Shown one piece after another: positions 34,919 to 45,100 of a DNA stretch of 64,000 bases. The position numbers and the translations under genes are program-made. The notes beneath the pieces are model-generated. The model was not told the DNA's origin. It was given only the letters and a program-made list of their open reading frames with translations, and did not search any database. Numbering within the stretch: position 1 is the stretch's first letter; every line of letters starts with the position of its first letter. This DNA comes from Bacteroidales bacterium (GTDB lineage Bacteria; Bacteroidota; Bacteroidia; Bacteroidales; P3): the NCBI GenBank assembly GCA_022482545.1, contig JAKVOZ010000008.1, positions 1 through 64,000 on the forward strand, given 5' to 3'.

Positions 34919-36138
34919 TAGTTGTTTTCTTTAATTATTGTATTATATCCTTCAACAAGATTCTTTAATATATAATCTACTTGCTCGTTTGTTAGTTGTG
35001 GATAAAGCGGAAGAGTAATCTCTCGTTTAAAAGTATCATAAGCAACTGGATAATCTTTTATCTCATAACCCATATTCTTAAATAAAGTCAAACAAGGCAT
35101 AGGAATATAATGTACATTAGTTGCTATTTCTTTCTTGGCAAGATATTCTATAAGAAGGTCTCTTTGTTTCTCTGTTATAGGATTAAGTCTTAATGGAAAA
35201 AGATGATAAGCCGTCTGTATTTCTTGATTACTTTTAAATGGCAAAACAGCCCAAGAGTATTTTTCTAAGCAGTTATAATAGCGGTCAAACACACGTTTTC
35301 GCTCATTAAGCAAATAATCATATTTTCTTATCTGAGCCAAAGCAATAGCAGCATTAACATCAGGCAAGTTTATTTTCAATCCTCTATCCACAACATCATA
35401 TCGCCATGAAGAGAGCTGTGTTTTAGAAAAAGAATCCTTTGTTTGCCCATTCAAAGACATTATCTTAAACCAAGAATGTAGTTTTTCATTATCAAAAGGC
35501 TTTGGAAGGTTCAAACAAATCATTCCTCCCTCGGCAGATGTTATGTTTTTAACTGCATGAAACGAAAGAACACAAATATCAACCATTTGTGCAACATTTT
35601 CATTGCTTATCTTGGCTCCTATTGAGTGTGCAGAATCAGAGATAATCATTATTCTACCAAGAGTTTTTTGTGTTTCACTCTCAGCAGAGAACATATCTTT
35701 TATTTCTTTACTCTCAACAATTTCTCTTATCTTCTTATAATCGCAAGGAATACCTCCTAAATCAACAGGAAGTATTGCTTTGGTATGAGGAGTTATTGCT
35801 TTTCTTATCTTTTCTACATCAATCGTTAGGTCATTATTTATATCTACCATAACAGGCTTTGCTCCTGCGTCCATAACTGCCATAGCTGTTGCACAATATG
35901 TATAAGCTGGCACAATAACCTCATCATCTTTTTTTACGCCAAGCCATTTCAATGAAAGTATTGCCCCACTTGTCCATGAATTTACTGCATTACACGCTTT
36001 GCAATCAACATATTGTTTTACTTCCTTTTCAAGTGCATTAACTTTTGGTCCTGTTGTAATCCAACCAGAAAGCAAAGAATCCTTTACTTCTTTTAATACA
36101 TCATCATCAATATAAGGTGGTGAAAACGGTATCTTCAT
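34918..36138 (-). CDS. DegT/DnrJ/EryC1/StrS-family sugar aminotransferase
   Basis: A 406-residue PLP enzyme that transfers an amino group to a nucleotide-linked keto-sugar. Family motifs are PFSPPYIDDDVLKEV at the start, PAYTYCATAMAVMDAGAKPV, and LSFHAVKNITSAEGG with the PLP-binding lysine at residue 197. It is translationally coupled to the phosphoglycosyl transferase, which presumably uses a sugar it helps make. The dehydratase and acetyltransferase of such pathways are not in this window. Confidence 0.92.
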   Translation of the reverse strand: MKIPFSPPYIDDDVLKEVKDSLLSGWITTGPKVNALEKEVKQYVDCKACNAVNSWTSGAILSLKWLGVKKDDEVIVPAYTYCATAMAVMDAGAKPVMVDINNDLTIDVEKIRKAITPHTKAILPVDLGGIPCDYKKIREIVESKEIKDMFSAESETQKTLGRIMIISDSAHSIGAKISNENVAQMVDICVLSFHAVKNITSAEGGMICLNLPKPFDNEKLHSWFKIMSLNGQTKDSFSKTQLSSWRYDVVDRGLKINLPDVNAAIALAQIRKYDYLLNERKRVFDRYYNCLEKYSWAVLPFKSNQEIQTAYHLFPLRLNPITEKQRDLLIEYLAKKEIATNVHYIPMPCLTLFKNMGYEIKDYPVAYDTFKREITLPLYPQLTNEQVDYILKNLVEGYNTIIKENN

Positions 36139-36151
36139 ATTCTTTTAGTTT

Positions 36152-36421
36152 TTATTCTCTTTCTTTAATTGTTACTTTAATTGTATCGCCAACTTGCTTA
36201 CCTATCTTTTTTCTTATATCTTTTCTTATTCCTATTATATAGTTTGGTGTTCCCATTTTACAAACAACGCCATCATATTCTTCATCATCAAACGTTGCTT
36301 TCACTTTTAATCTACCTTTATTAAACTCTTTCTTTACATCAAACGGCACCTCAACGTATGCAGCGTCCATATCCTCAACTTTTATTATCCTTGCACTAAA
36401 ACTATATATCTTTTCATTCAT
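36152..36421 (-). CDS. DUF1905 domain protein
   Basis: An 89-residue protein consisting of a single DUF1905 domain (FSARIIKVEDMDAAYVEVPF, VVCKMGTPNYIIGIRKDIRK). The domain is a small beta-barrel fold of unknown function, often fused to a YdeI-like region elsewhere; here it stands alone. It begins 13 bp before the aminotransferase gene and shares its transcript, which is probably incidental. Its upstream region is the 22-bp palindromic array. Confidence 0.8.
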   Translation of the reverse strand: MNEKIYSFSARIIKVEDMDAAYVEVPFDVKKEFNKGRLKVKATFDDEEYDGVVCKMGTPNYIIGIRKDIRKKIGKQVGDTIKVTIKERE

Positions 36422-36431
36422 TTGTTTCTTT

Positions 36432-36594
36432 ATTCTAATAAATTCTTTCTTTATTCTATTCTAACATAATGCCATTATGTTTCTTCTATAATGCCATTAT
36501 GTTGCTTTCATAATGCCATTATGTTGCTTCTATAATGCCATTATGTTCGTTCAATAATGCCATTATTGTTTAACTATCTCTTTATTCTAATTTA
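36432..36594. repeat. 21-bp ATTCTA units flanking a 22-bp array
   Basis: ATTCTA-type units at 36432 and 36453 (21 bp apart) lead into the CATAATGCCATTATG array. On the far side the segment AACTATCTCTTTATTCTA (to 36589) ends next to the stop codon of the FucP-like gene. The whole 173-bp gap is therefore repeat material. Confidence 0.75.
36465..36567. repeat. 22-bp-period array of CATAATGCCATTATG words, five units
   Basis: Units start at 36465, 36487, 36509, 36531 and 36553, exactly 22 bp apart. Each core is an inverted repeat (ATAATG/CATTAT sharing the centre), and the spacers differ (for example TTTCTTC, TTGCTTT, TTGCTTC). The first and last bases of the core vary together so that the ends still pair in four of the five units. 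No protein-coding content is evident. Confidence 0.9.
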
Positions 36595-37995
36595 TCATAT
36601 CTTTATTTCTTCTTTGCCAATCTTATATCCCTTGAAGCCATAGAAGAAAAGATAAAGATAAGACAACATTGGAACGATATACGATAGTCTTATACCAACA
36701 GCATCTGCAATAAGTCCTTGAAGAGGTGGAAGAATTGCTCCACCAAGTATCATCATTATTAAAATAGATGAAGCACTTGCTGTCTGTTTGCCAAGATTAT
36801 CTATTGCCAAAGTGAAAACATTACTCCACATTATTGAATTAAATAATCCTATTGAAAGCAAACACCACATTCCTATGCCACCTTGTATCTCTATACCACT
36901 AAAAAGTAAGCCTATATTAACTATCGCAAAAATAGAAAGTGTAAGTGCTGGTTTGCCTTGACCAAGATAAAAAAATATGAAGTTAAGGCAAACAAATACA
37001 AGGAAGAACCATACATCTCCAAAAGTAAGATGATGAAAATAATAGTTAATTAAAAAGATTACAGCAAACGATGCTACTGCCAAAATAATCATATCAAGAA
37101 GTTTTTTCATTGGTTTGGCTTTTGAAAGAGAGACTGCACCAAGAAATCTTCCTATCATAGCACCTCCCCAATAGTAAGAAAGAAAAGCAGCTGCTATATC
37201 TTGTGGAAGATTTGTTGTTTCCTTGATATATGATACTAAATTACTGCCTATTGTTACTTCAGCCCCAACATAAAAAAATACTCCTAATGCTCCAAGAAGC
37301 ACATAAGGTTTTTTGAATATACTTTGTTCGTTGCCTCCTTCTTCATTTTCTTGTTCTTCTTCTGTCTTTATCTTTGAAAAATAAATGAAAACTGCCAATG
37401 CAATCAAAAGACAAGCAAGAAAAAGATAAGGAAGAAAGACTGCATCTGCTCCTTGTGATGTTTTTCCGAAGTAAGTGAAGATGAAATAACCTCCAAGAGC
37501 TGGTCCAAGTGTTGTTCCAAGAGAATTAAATGCTTGTGAAAGATTTAATCTTGAAGATGCTGTATCTTTATCTCCTATTATTGCCACAAAAGGATTAGCC
37601 GCAATTTGCAAAAACGTCAATCCTATTCCAAGCATAAAAAGAGCCACCAAGAAAATACTAAAAGGCAAGAAACTCTTTGCTATCATTGCAAAACAGAAAC
37701 AAGCAATAGCCGCAATAATTAAGCCTATAACTAATGTAGTTTTATAACCATATTTATGAATAGGGTCTTTCTTTGTCTTAGTCCAAAAATAAAAGATTAA
37801 TGAACCAACAAAATATGCAATGAAAAAAGCAAATTGTACTATGTTTGCTTGAAAGTGTGATAAATGATAAACACTTTTAAAATATGGAATAAGAATATCG
37901 TTTAATGATGTAATAAATCCCCACATGAAAAACAAGACTGTTATGCTTATCATTGGGATTAATGATGTTTTTGGTTTATTTGTAATATGTTTCAT
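36595..37995 (-). CDS. FucP-like MFS sugar transporter
   Basis: A 466-residue proton-sugar symporter of the glucose/galactose/fucose (FGHS) family. It has twelve predicted spans. Family motifs include FFMWGFITSLNDILIPYFK near the start and LGIGLTFLQIAANPFVAIIGD in the middle. The sugar cannot be specified. It is the last gene after the AddB-like and M16 genes (4-bp gap to M16), so it is probably co-transcribed with them although functionally unrelated. Confidence 0.9.
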   Translation of the reverse strand: MKHITNKPKTSLIPMISITVLFFMWGFITSLNDILIPYFKSVYHLSHFQANIVQFAFFIAYFVGSLIFYFWTKTKKDPIHKYGYKTTLVIGLIIAAIACFCFAMIAKSFLPFSIFLVALFMLGIGLTFLQIAANPFVAIIGDKDTASSRLNLSQAFNSLGTTLGPALGGYFIFTYFGKTSQGADAVFLPYLFLACLLIALAVFIYFSKIKTEEEQENEEGGNEQSIFKKPYVLLGALGVFFYVGAEVTIGSNLVSYIKETTNLPQDIAAAFLSYYWGGAMIGRFLGAVSLSKAKPMKKLLDMIILAVASFAVIFLINYYFHHLTFGDVWFFLVFVCLNFIFFYLGQGKPALTLSIFAIVNIGLLFSGIEIQGGIGMWCLLSIGLFNSIMWSNVFTLAIDNLGKQTASASSILIMMILGGAILPPLQGLIADAVGIRLSYIVPMLSYLYLFFYGFKGYKIGKEEIKI

Positions 37996-37999
37996 AATC

Positions 38000-39238
38000 T
38001 TATTTTTGTGCTAAATAATATAATGTATTATGTTTTCCTTCAAAGAAAGTACGTTTGGCAAGAGTTGTTATATCGTTTATTGTTACTTGCTTGTAATTGT
38101 CTTTATCTTTATTAATATTTTCAAGCATATCAAGATGATAATAATAAGCAAGATTCATTGCTTTATCAAGTATTTTTATGTTATTAAAGGTTGTTGTTGA
38201 AATATTCTTGTTCTTAACTTTCATAAACTCTTTTTCACTTGATGGATTATTGATAAGGTTTTCAAGTTCTTGCCAAATTAGTTTTTCTCCTTCTTTTATA
38301 TCCGTGTCATCTGCATATTTGCCAAGAATCATAAACATTCCTTTGTCATCATCTCCACTTACAACTGCATCAATAGCAGTGAATTTCTTTTTTTCTACAA
38401 CAAGATTATTATACAAGCGACTACTCTTGCCATTAGATAATATATCACTAATCAAATCATAAACATAATAATCTTTATTCTTTCTTTCACACATTGGAAA
38501 AGTTATTACAATAAGATTTGATGGCACATCTCTATAAATAGTTTTCTCTCTATTTTCATTTTGTAAAGGTTCTTGAAGATAATTCCTTTTTATTATTGGA
38601 TTGTTTGAAGAAAAAGAAAACATCTCTTCAACTGTTTCAATCACTTTTTCTGTTTCAACATTACCGGAAATTGAAAGTATAACATTATTTGGTTGATAGT
38701 ATGTATCATAAAACTGTCTTACAATATCCAATGATGCTCCTTCTATATGAGAAATATCTTTTCCTATTGTCTGCCATTTATAAGGGTGTACTTTATATGT
38801 TAATTCTCTTATTTCTTTGTATAAGTCGCCATAAGGTTGATTAAGATACCTTTGTTTAAACTCTTCTGTAACCACTTTTTTTTGCACAGATAAATGATTT
38901 TCATCAATAAGAAGATTTCTCATTCTATCTTTCTCTATATCAAGTACAGTATTAAGATAAATCTTTGGCACTGTAATATAAAAATTTGTGAAATCATTAT
39001 TTGTAAAAGCATTACTTTCTCCACCGAGAGAATTGATTAAAGTATCAAAATCATTGTAATTCGTACTTCCTGAAAACATAAGATGTTCAAAAAGATGAGC
39101 AAATCCTGTATGATTTTCTTGTTCGTCTTTACTTCCTACTTTATATAATAAATTAACAGCAACAAGCTCTGTCATCTTATCTTGATTGACAACAAGTTTT
39201 AAGCCATTTCCTAATTCTTTTTCTTTATAATGTATCAT
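38000..39238 (-). CDS. M16-family zinc peptidase
   Basis: A 412-residue insulinase/mitochondrial-processing-peptidase-like protein. The inverted zinc motif is intact: His48-x-x-Glu51-His52 (HLFEHLMFSGS), with the downstream acidic ligand region TEEFKQRYLNQPYG. A single polypeptide holds both M16 halves at the usual length for the short bacterial members. No signal peptide is visible, so it is probably cytoplasmic. It starts 6 bp after the AddB-like gene. Confidence 0.9.
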   Translation of the reverse strand: MIHYKEKELGNGLKLVVNQDKMTELVAVNLLYKVGSKDEQENHTGFAHLFEHLMFSGSTNYNDFDTLINSLGGESNAFTNNDFTNFYITVPKIYLNTVLDIEKDRMRNLLIDENHLSVQKKVVTEEFKQRYLNQPYGDLYKEIRELTYKVHPYKWQTIGKDISHIEGASLDIVRQFYDTYYQPNNVILSISGNVETEKVIETVEEMFSFSSNNPIIKRNYLQEPLQNENREKTIYRDVPSNLIVITFPMCERKNKDYYVYDLISDILSNGKSSRLYNNLVVEKKKFTAIDAVVSGDDDKGMFMILGKYADDTDIKEGEKLIWQELENLINNPSSEKEFMKVKNKNISTTTFNNIKILDKAMNLAYYYHLDMLENINKDKDNYKQVTINDITTLAKRTFFEGKHNTLYYLAQK

Positions 39239-39244
39239 ATCTTT

Positions 39245-41947
39245 TTAATTACAAAATAATTTATAAGGACAATATTTACAGTTATCATCATTATTTTTCA
39301 TTGGATAAGTATCTCCTTCTTTTATATCTAATAAGTCCGACACTAAACCTTTCAAATAACTCTCAAATTCATCATTTATTTGCTTATTATATACAAGATC
39401 CTCTTTCTTCCTCTCACTACCTATCTTTATTCTATTATTTTTTATATTAGAGAGATAAATTATTTTAGGAGTTATTTCTTTTCCTTCATACATAAGCCAA
39501 CAATAAAACAAAAGCTCAAAAACATTATTCAATCCTTTCTTCCTACTTTTATTATCATTTAAAAGAAATAATTCATCAAAGCCACTGCAACTTGAATCAT
39601 AATCTCCTTTGCTTCCTGTTTTATAATCAACAATACAGATGTCTCCTCTATTATCTCTATCTATCCTATCCAACCTTCCCATAAAATGAATTATCTTTCC
39701 ATTTATTTCTAAATCTTTCTTTATTTCTTTTTCTCCGCAAAGATACTCATTTTTCTCTTCTCTATCATAAACAAACAAATCTTTTAAGTATTTTTTTAAA
39801 ATATCTTTATGCAGTGGACTAATGGCATCTATCTCTTTTTGTTTTTTAATATATTTGATTTTATTTTCAGTTTCATCAAAAGGATTTTCAAGTGCTTTAT
39901 TAAGTGTTTTCTCTATTTCATCATCTATATTATCACCTATATTATTATTTTTCATATTTTCATAAAACAAATATGCCATTTTATGAAAAACATTCCCAAA
40001 AGCAATCGGAAGTAAATTATCATCTTTTACATCTTCTCTTAAATGTAGGACAGAATCTAAATAAAACATCTTTTTGCAATCAATTAGTTTATTAAGGTTT
40101 GACGGACTAAGAAAAGATTTTCCATCATCTATAAAATGAAAATCATTTTCATATTTCTTATAATTTCTAACTTCTGATTTAATAAAATTATCCGAAACAA
40201 TATTTTTCTCTTTAATCATCTTGTTTGCAATCATTTCCACTTTTATTTGATGGAGAAATCTACTCATCTCTTTCATTTTTCCATCACTTAAAGTCGTTGT
40301 ATAAACAAAATCTAACCTCTTTGCTTTATGGAAAAGACGGTAAAAGTAATAAGCAAACAATCCCACTTTTCTTTCAACAGACATCATATTGTATGCCTTC
40401 TTGAAAGAGAAAGGAATGAAAGATGAATCATTGCCTACTTTTGGAAGATTGTTGTCTGTTGTAGATAACATCAAAACATAATCAAAATCTAACTCTCTTG
40501 TTTCCAACAATCCCATAACTTGCAAGCCGGAAGTATTATCTGAAATCATATCAACACTTAGTTGTGATAATCTTTTCTTTATTACTTTTTCTATTACATC
40601 ATTGCTAATTATTGTCTTATCTTCTAAATTATCTAACAATATAACAAACGACAACAATATTTCATTAATTTTTTTCAAAACATCTAATTGCCAAAATTCT
40701 TCTTGTTTATTTTGTTTTATAATCTTATCTGCTTTTTCTTTTATCTTTGCATTAATATTTTCCTTATCTAACTTGTTTGCAGTTAGTAAGGAAGAAACCA
40801 TAGAAGTTATTTCACCATAAAGATAAGACTGCTTAAAAGGATAACCCATAGTAATATTAGCCTCTATTTCTTTTGGTATAGATTTGATAACAAGAGAAAT
40901 AAGTGATTCATCATTAAGTATTATTGCAACTTTTCTATCATCTTCTTTTTTGTAATCTATATCTTTTAAAAACTTTTCAATATAAGACAATGATAAACTC
41001 TCATAAGGCGATGATATTATATTGATTTCTTGTTTGTTATTCTCTATATTATTAAATTCATTCTTACTAAAACTATCATTCATTGGAAAGTTTTGAAGAT
41101 TTTCTCTTATAAATATACCCGCTTCGTTAGATATATCTTTGTAATAGTATTCATCATAATCCCAATAGAAGTTAGTCGTGTAATTCTCTTTAAGATTCTT
41201 AAAAATCCTTTTCTCACTTATATTCAAAACACTGAATCCAACAATAGCAATATCATCATTTTCCAACTTTATCTCTTTATTTTCCAATCCGAGATAAAGT
41301 TTTTTGTAGAGCATTCCTTCATAAGCTAATTGTTTTGTTTGCAAAGAGTTATTAAAATCTTCATATATCTCATACAAACAATTCCAGATAGAAACAAATT
41401 TCTTAATCATAATGCTTTTATCCTGCAAATCAGTATTAAAAAGTTTATTTATAAGAGATATTTGCTCCTCACTAAGATATTCTTCTGGCTTTAAAGCAAG
41501 GTCTTTGTAATCATTAAGATTCTTATATAGTTGTTTGGCATCAATAAGATTCTTATCTATCTCATCAAAATCGTTTAATATTACTTTTCCCCAATAATAA
41601 AATTCATCAAAACTTTCTTCTACTTCATTTGTTTGCAAAGGATTATGAGTATAATATATTTTGCAATAACTCTTATAAAGATAGTACAAGAGAGTTAATT
41701 CATCTGCTTTTTCAAAATCATAAATATACTTATCTAATAAGTCATTAATTGAAAGAATATCAGGACTTAAAAAAGGTTTATCAAGTTTTGCTCCTATTTC
41801 TTTAAGAAAAAACTTTATCGCTCTTTTATTTGGAAAAACCACTGTAAGGTTTTGCAAATTAGATTTATACTTCTCTATAATATCTTCTGCAACAAGCGAA
41901 AGAAAACTACTATCTTTTTTATCTGTCATATTATTTTGTTCTATCAT
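39245..41947 (-). CDS. AddB-like PD-(D/E)xK nuclease with iron-sulfur cluster
   Basis: A 900-residue protein resembling the AddB subunit of the AddAB double-strand-break resection complex. The N-terminal part is an inactive helicase-like region (VVFPNKRAIKFFLKEI). The C-terminal nuclease has VDYKTGSK near residue 772, and four cysteines that can bind an Fe-S cluster are present: Cys624, Cys890, Cys893 and Cys899 (CKYCPYKLFC). The AddA-like gene is immediately upstream on the same strand, but a 181-bp gap with its own promoter box separates them. Translation may start at codon 1 or codon 7. Confidence 0.88.
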   Translation of the reverse strand: MIEQNNMTDKKDSSFLSLVAEDIIEKYKSNLQNLTVVFPNKRAIKFFLKEIGAKLDKPFLSPDILSINDLLDKYIYDFEKADELTLLYYLYKSYCKIYYTHNPLQTNEVEESFDEFYYWGKVILNDFDEIDKNLIDAKQLYKNLNDYKDLALKPEEYLSEEQISLINKLFNTDLQDKSIMIKKFVSIWNCLYEIYEDFNNSLQTKQLAYEGMLYKKLYLGLENKEIKLENDDIAIVGFSVLNISEKRIFKNLKENYTTNFYWDYDEYYYKDISNEAGIFIRENLQNFPMNDSFSKNEFNNIENNKQEINIISSPYESLSLSYIEKFLKDIDYKKEDDRKVAIILNDESLISLVIKSIPKEIEANITMGYPFKQSYLYGEITSMVSSLLTANKLDKENINAKIKEKADKIIKQNKQEEFWQLDVLKKINEILLSFVILLDNLEDKTIISNDVIEKVIKKRLSQLSVDMISDNTSGLQVMGLLETRELDFDYVLMLSTTDNNLPKVGNDSSFIPFSFKKAYNMMSVERKVGLFAYYFYRLFHKAKRLDFVYTTTLSDGKMKEMSRFLHQIKVEMIANKMIKEKNIVSDNFIKSEVRNYKKYENDFHFIDDGKSFLSPSNLNKLIDCKKMFYLDSVLHLREDVKDDNLLPIAFGNVFHKMAYLFYENMKNNNIGDNIDDEIEKTLNKALENPFDETENKIKYIKKQKEIDAISPLHKDILKKYLKDLFVYDREEKNEYLCGEKEIKKDLEINGKIIHFMGRLDRIDRDNRGDICIVDYKTGSKGDYDSSCSGFDELFLLNDNKSRKKGLNNVFELLFYCWLMYEGKEITPKIIYLSNIKNNRIKIGSERKKEDLVYNKQINDEFESYLKGLVSDLLDIKEGDTYPMKNNDDNCKYCPYKLFCN

Positions 41948-41965
41948 CTCTTTACTTAAAAAAAT

Positions 41966-42007
41966 TAGTTCTTTGATTCAGTGAAATAGATTAAAGAATT
42001 AATTTTG
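41966..42007 (-). repeat. 21-bp repeat pair forming a hairpin in the addB-like leader
   Basis: TAGTTCTTTGATTCAGTG at 41966 and TAGATTAAAGAATTAATT at 41987 are 21 bp apart. AAAATTAGTTCTTT (41961-41974) and AAAGAATTAATTTT (41993-42006) pair over 14 positions with one G-U-type position, around an 18-nt loop. It lies between the promoter box at 42041-42048 and the start at 41947, hence in the mRNA leader. Confidence 0.65.
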
Positions 42008-42040
42008 TTTGTTTCATAACTTTATTTTTGTTTGTTTTTG

Positions 42041-42048
42041 CAAAGGTA
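42041..42048 (-). promoter_or_regulatory. -7 box of the addB-like operon
   Basis: The minus strand reads TACCTTTG, matching TAnnTTTG, about 94 bp before the AddB-like start. Transcripts from here would carry the 14-bp hairpin in their leader. Confidence 0.6.
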
Positions 42049-42099
42049 AAAAATTACAAAGAGTTAAGTGAATTAAAACAAAGAAATTTTTAAATAAGT

Positions 42100-42128
42100 C
42101 TTCGTTTTTTCAAAAAATTTCTTCGTTT
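42100..42128. repeat. CTTCGTTTTT words 21 bp apart after the addA-like gene
   Basis: CTTCGTTTTT occurs at 42100 and again at 42121, exactly 21 bp apart, the second running into the end of the AddA-like gene. A similar CGTTTTA pair with the same interval lies at 57389 and 57410. Confidence 0.45.
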
Positions 42129-45100
42129 TTATTTCTGCACTTCTATTATCTTTTGTTCTTGTTCATTATCAGGAATATACCAAAGAAAACATTTTACATT
42201 TTTATAGCCAACTTCTTGTAGTAAGTCCCTATATTCATTTACTTGTTTAATATATTTTTGATGCGACTTCTCCTCCTCTTGTGCAAACTTATAATCTACA
42301 ACAACTACCTCATCATCTTTTATCATTATTCTATCAGGACGTTTTTCCTTTTCTTCACCTTTTATGTTGATTATACTCCTTTCATTCATAACTTGCATCG
42401 TTCCATCAAACCATCTGTAAGGTTTTGCAAACAAGAACATTGAGTTAAGAATATTGTTTAGTCCTTTTTCATCTATTTCTTCTGTCTTGTAAATATTTTT
42501 TATTTTATTTATTGCTCCAACTCTATCATTTTCTGTTTTTATTTTTGAAAGTAAGTTATGAAGTATTGTTCCTCTATGTCTTTTACTTTCATTCTCTGAC
42601 TGAAAATATTCTTTTGACTTTTTGTTACTGCTAAATTCAAGTGCATTATCTTTAAAATCTATTTCTTTTACCTCAACAACCTCTTCTTGCTCTTCACTCT
42701 TTTCTTTGTCTTCATAATACTCTACATCTTTCCCTTTATATAAATAAAATCCTTCTTCATTTTCAGAAAATAAATCACTGGTTATAATATATTTATGTAA
42801 GATTTTGCCCATATCACTCTCTGGTTTATTGTCTTCTTTCTTTTTGTTATCCTTAGTTTCTTTTTCTGTAAATGAAGAGATTATTGAAAGATGTTTCTTA
42901 CTCCTTGTAAAAGCCACATAAGAGAGGTTAATATTATCTATTTTTTGCATATAAAGTTCTTCTTCACGCTCTTTTTGGAAGATAGTCTTTGATAATTGAG
43001 CAACAGAAGCATTAATTATTGGCATAGATGTTAGTTTTTCCCCTTCTCCTATGTTATATATCCATATATTTTCTTTTGTTTTCTGCATCTCCCAATTACA
43101 ATACGGCACAATTACTACATTGTATTCCAATCCTTTACTCTTATGAATAGAAGTTATCTGCAAACAATCCCTTATATTCTTGTTTTCAACCGTCTTTTCA
43201 TTTAGTTCCCTATCCCAATAATCTAAAAAGTCTTCTATTTTCTCACTTTTAGTTTGCATAAAATCTTGTACTTTATCATAAAAAGCAGGCAAAAATCTTG
43301 TATCTTGTTCAACGTTCAATAGTTTTGCAAGTTTTACTACAAGTTCCAATAAAGATTCTTTTCTAATATCTTTTATTGTTTCAAGATTTTTAAGATTCTC
43401 GTTCTCATTTATAAACTCTTTTGAAATAACATAAGACTTATCATTCAAATATCTTAAAGCACAAATAATAGTATTAACAGCCTTTGAGCAAGAGAACAAG
43501 AATGCTACATCAGAAATAGGATTATACTGTTTTTCTTCTTGTTTTAGTCTATTTGCTAAGTCAATAATATATTTATTATCTCTGCAAAGAATTGTTATAT
43601 CTTTTAATTGATAACCTTTTTCTAAATAATAATCTATCTCATTCTTTGTTGCAAGATACATATCTTCTGTTTCTTTATCCAAAAACTTTATCCTAACACT
43701 GCCTTTATCTTCATTCCCTTGTTTTATCTTTTGTTTTTCTTCTTTAAAATAAAGTTTAGAAAACAAACCATTATTAAATTCTACTATATTACCAAGAGTT
43801 CTAAAATTATATTCTAATCTTATTATTTTATTACTCTCATCTTCTACTAAATTGTTTAATATTCTCCAATCGCCCTCACGAAAACGATAAATACTTTGCT
43901 TAATATCTCCAAACACAAATGCTTTGCCATAACTACTTAAACACTCCTGAATTAATATATTAAAGTTTTGCCATGATAATGTATTAGTATCTTGAAACTC
44001 ATCTATCATTACATTATTTATTATTTGACCTATCTTTTCATAAACAAAAGGAAGGTCATTGTTTGTAAGGAAAGACAACAAGTATTCTGTATTTGAAAGA
44101 ACAAACACATTATCTTCTTTCAGTAGTTCATTCTTTTTCTTTGAAATATAACTAAGCACTCCTATTGGATAAATACTTTGTATTATTTGTTTTCTTGTAT
44201 GATAAACAAAATAACTCTCTTGGAAAAAGTTATTAATGTTTTCTATGCAATTTACTAATTCTTGCGATGATGTACCCTTACTTAAATAATCTGTACCATT
44301 ATTATATTCCTCTATACTCTTCTCTATTACATCACAATCTTTATCCATAGATAAATTTTTAATCTTATTATGAATTCCTTTACTCTTATTGTAAAAAATA
44401 ATATTATCATTTACATCTATTTCTTCTTTCTTGCATATATCAAAAAACTCTTTCTTCCTCTGCTCTAATTCATTTTCTAATTTTTTGTTTTCTGCTTCTA
44501 ATCTCTTTAACTCTTTACCTAAATTTTCCAAAGAAAGAAACTCATCATCTATATGCTGTCTAACAAATTTATTCTGTAATTCTTTTGTAAAGTCAAGCAA
44601 TGTTTTTTTAAAGTTCCAACTCTTATTATTTTCTTGTTGATAACGAAAAAATTCATAAAGCCAATCCTTTAATAACTTACCCTCTTTATCTTTTTGACCT
44701 GAATCCTTAATTAAATTTTCAACCGCCTGTTTATTGTAATCACTATCATCAATAACAAGGTTGAAACTACTATTTATTCCAATCTCTTTTGCTAAATTTC
44801 TAAGAATAAGTTGGAAAAAAGAATCTATTGTAAGTATATTAAAAAAAGAATAATTGTGCAAAATATCTCTCAATGCTTTTTGAGTTTTTTGTTTCACTTC
44901 ATTTACTGTCAAATTCTTATTTTGCTCATTTAATTGCTTTGTTTGCAAAACTTTATAATATGAATTTTCCTTAACCTCATCTTCTTTTGCGTTACTCAAA
45001 TACAACAAAACTTCAACAATTCTATCTTTCATCTCCTTTGTTGAAGCATTAGTAAAAGTTACAGCAAGAATGTTTTTGAAACTCTCTGGATTTTTCATCA

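Noticed and set aside
36465-36567. Short regularly spaced repeats suggestive of a CRISPR array
   Set aside because: The repeated core is only 15 bp, the spacers are about 7 bp and similar to one another, and no cas genes are nearby. The 22-bp period is far below any CRISPR repeat-spacer length.
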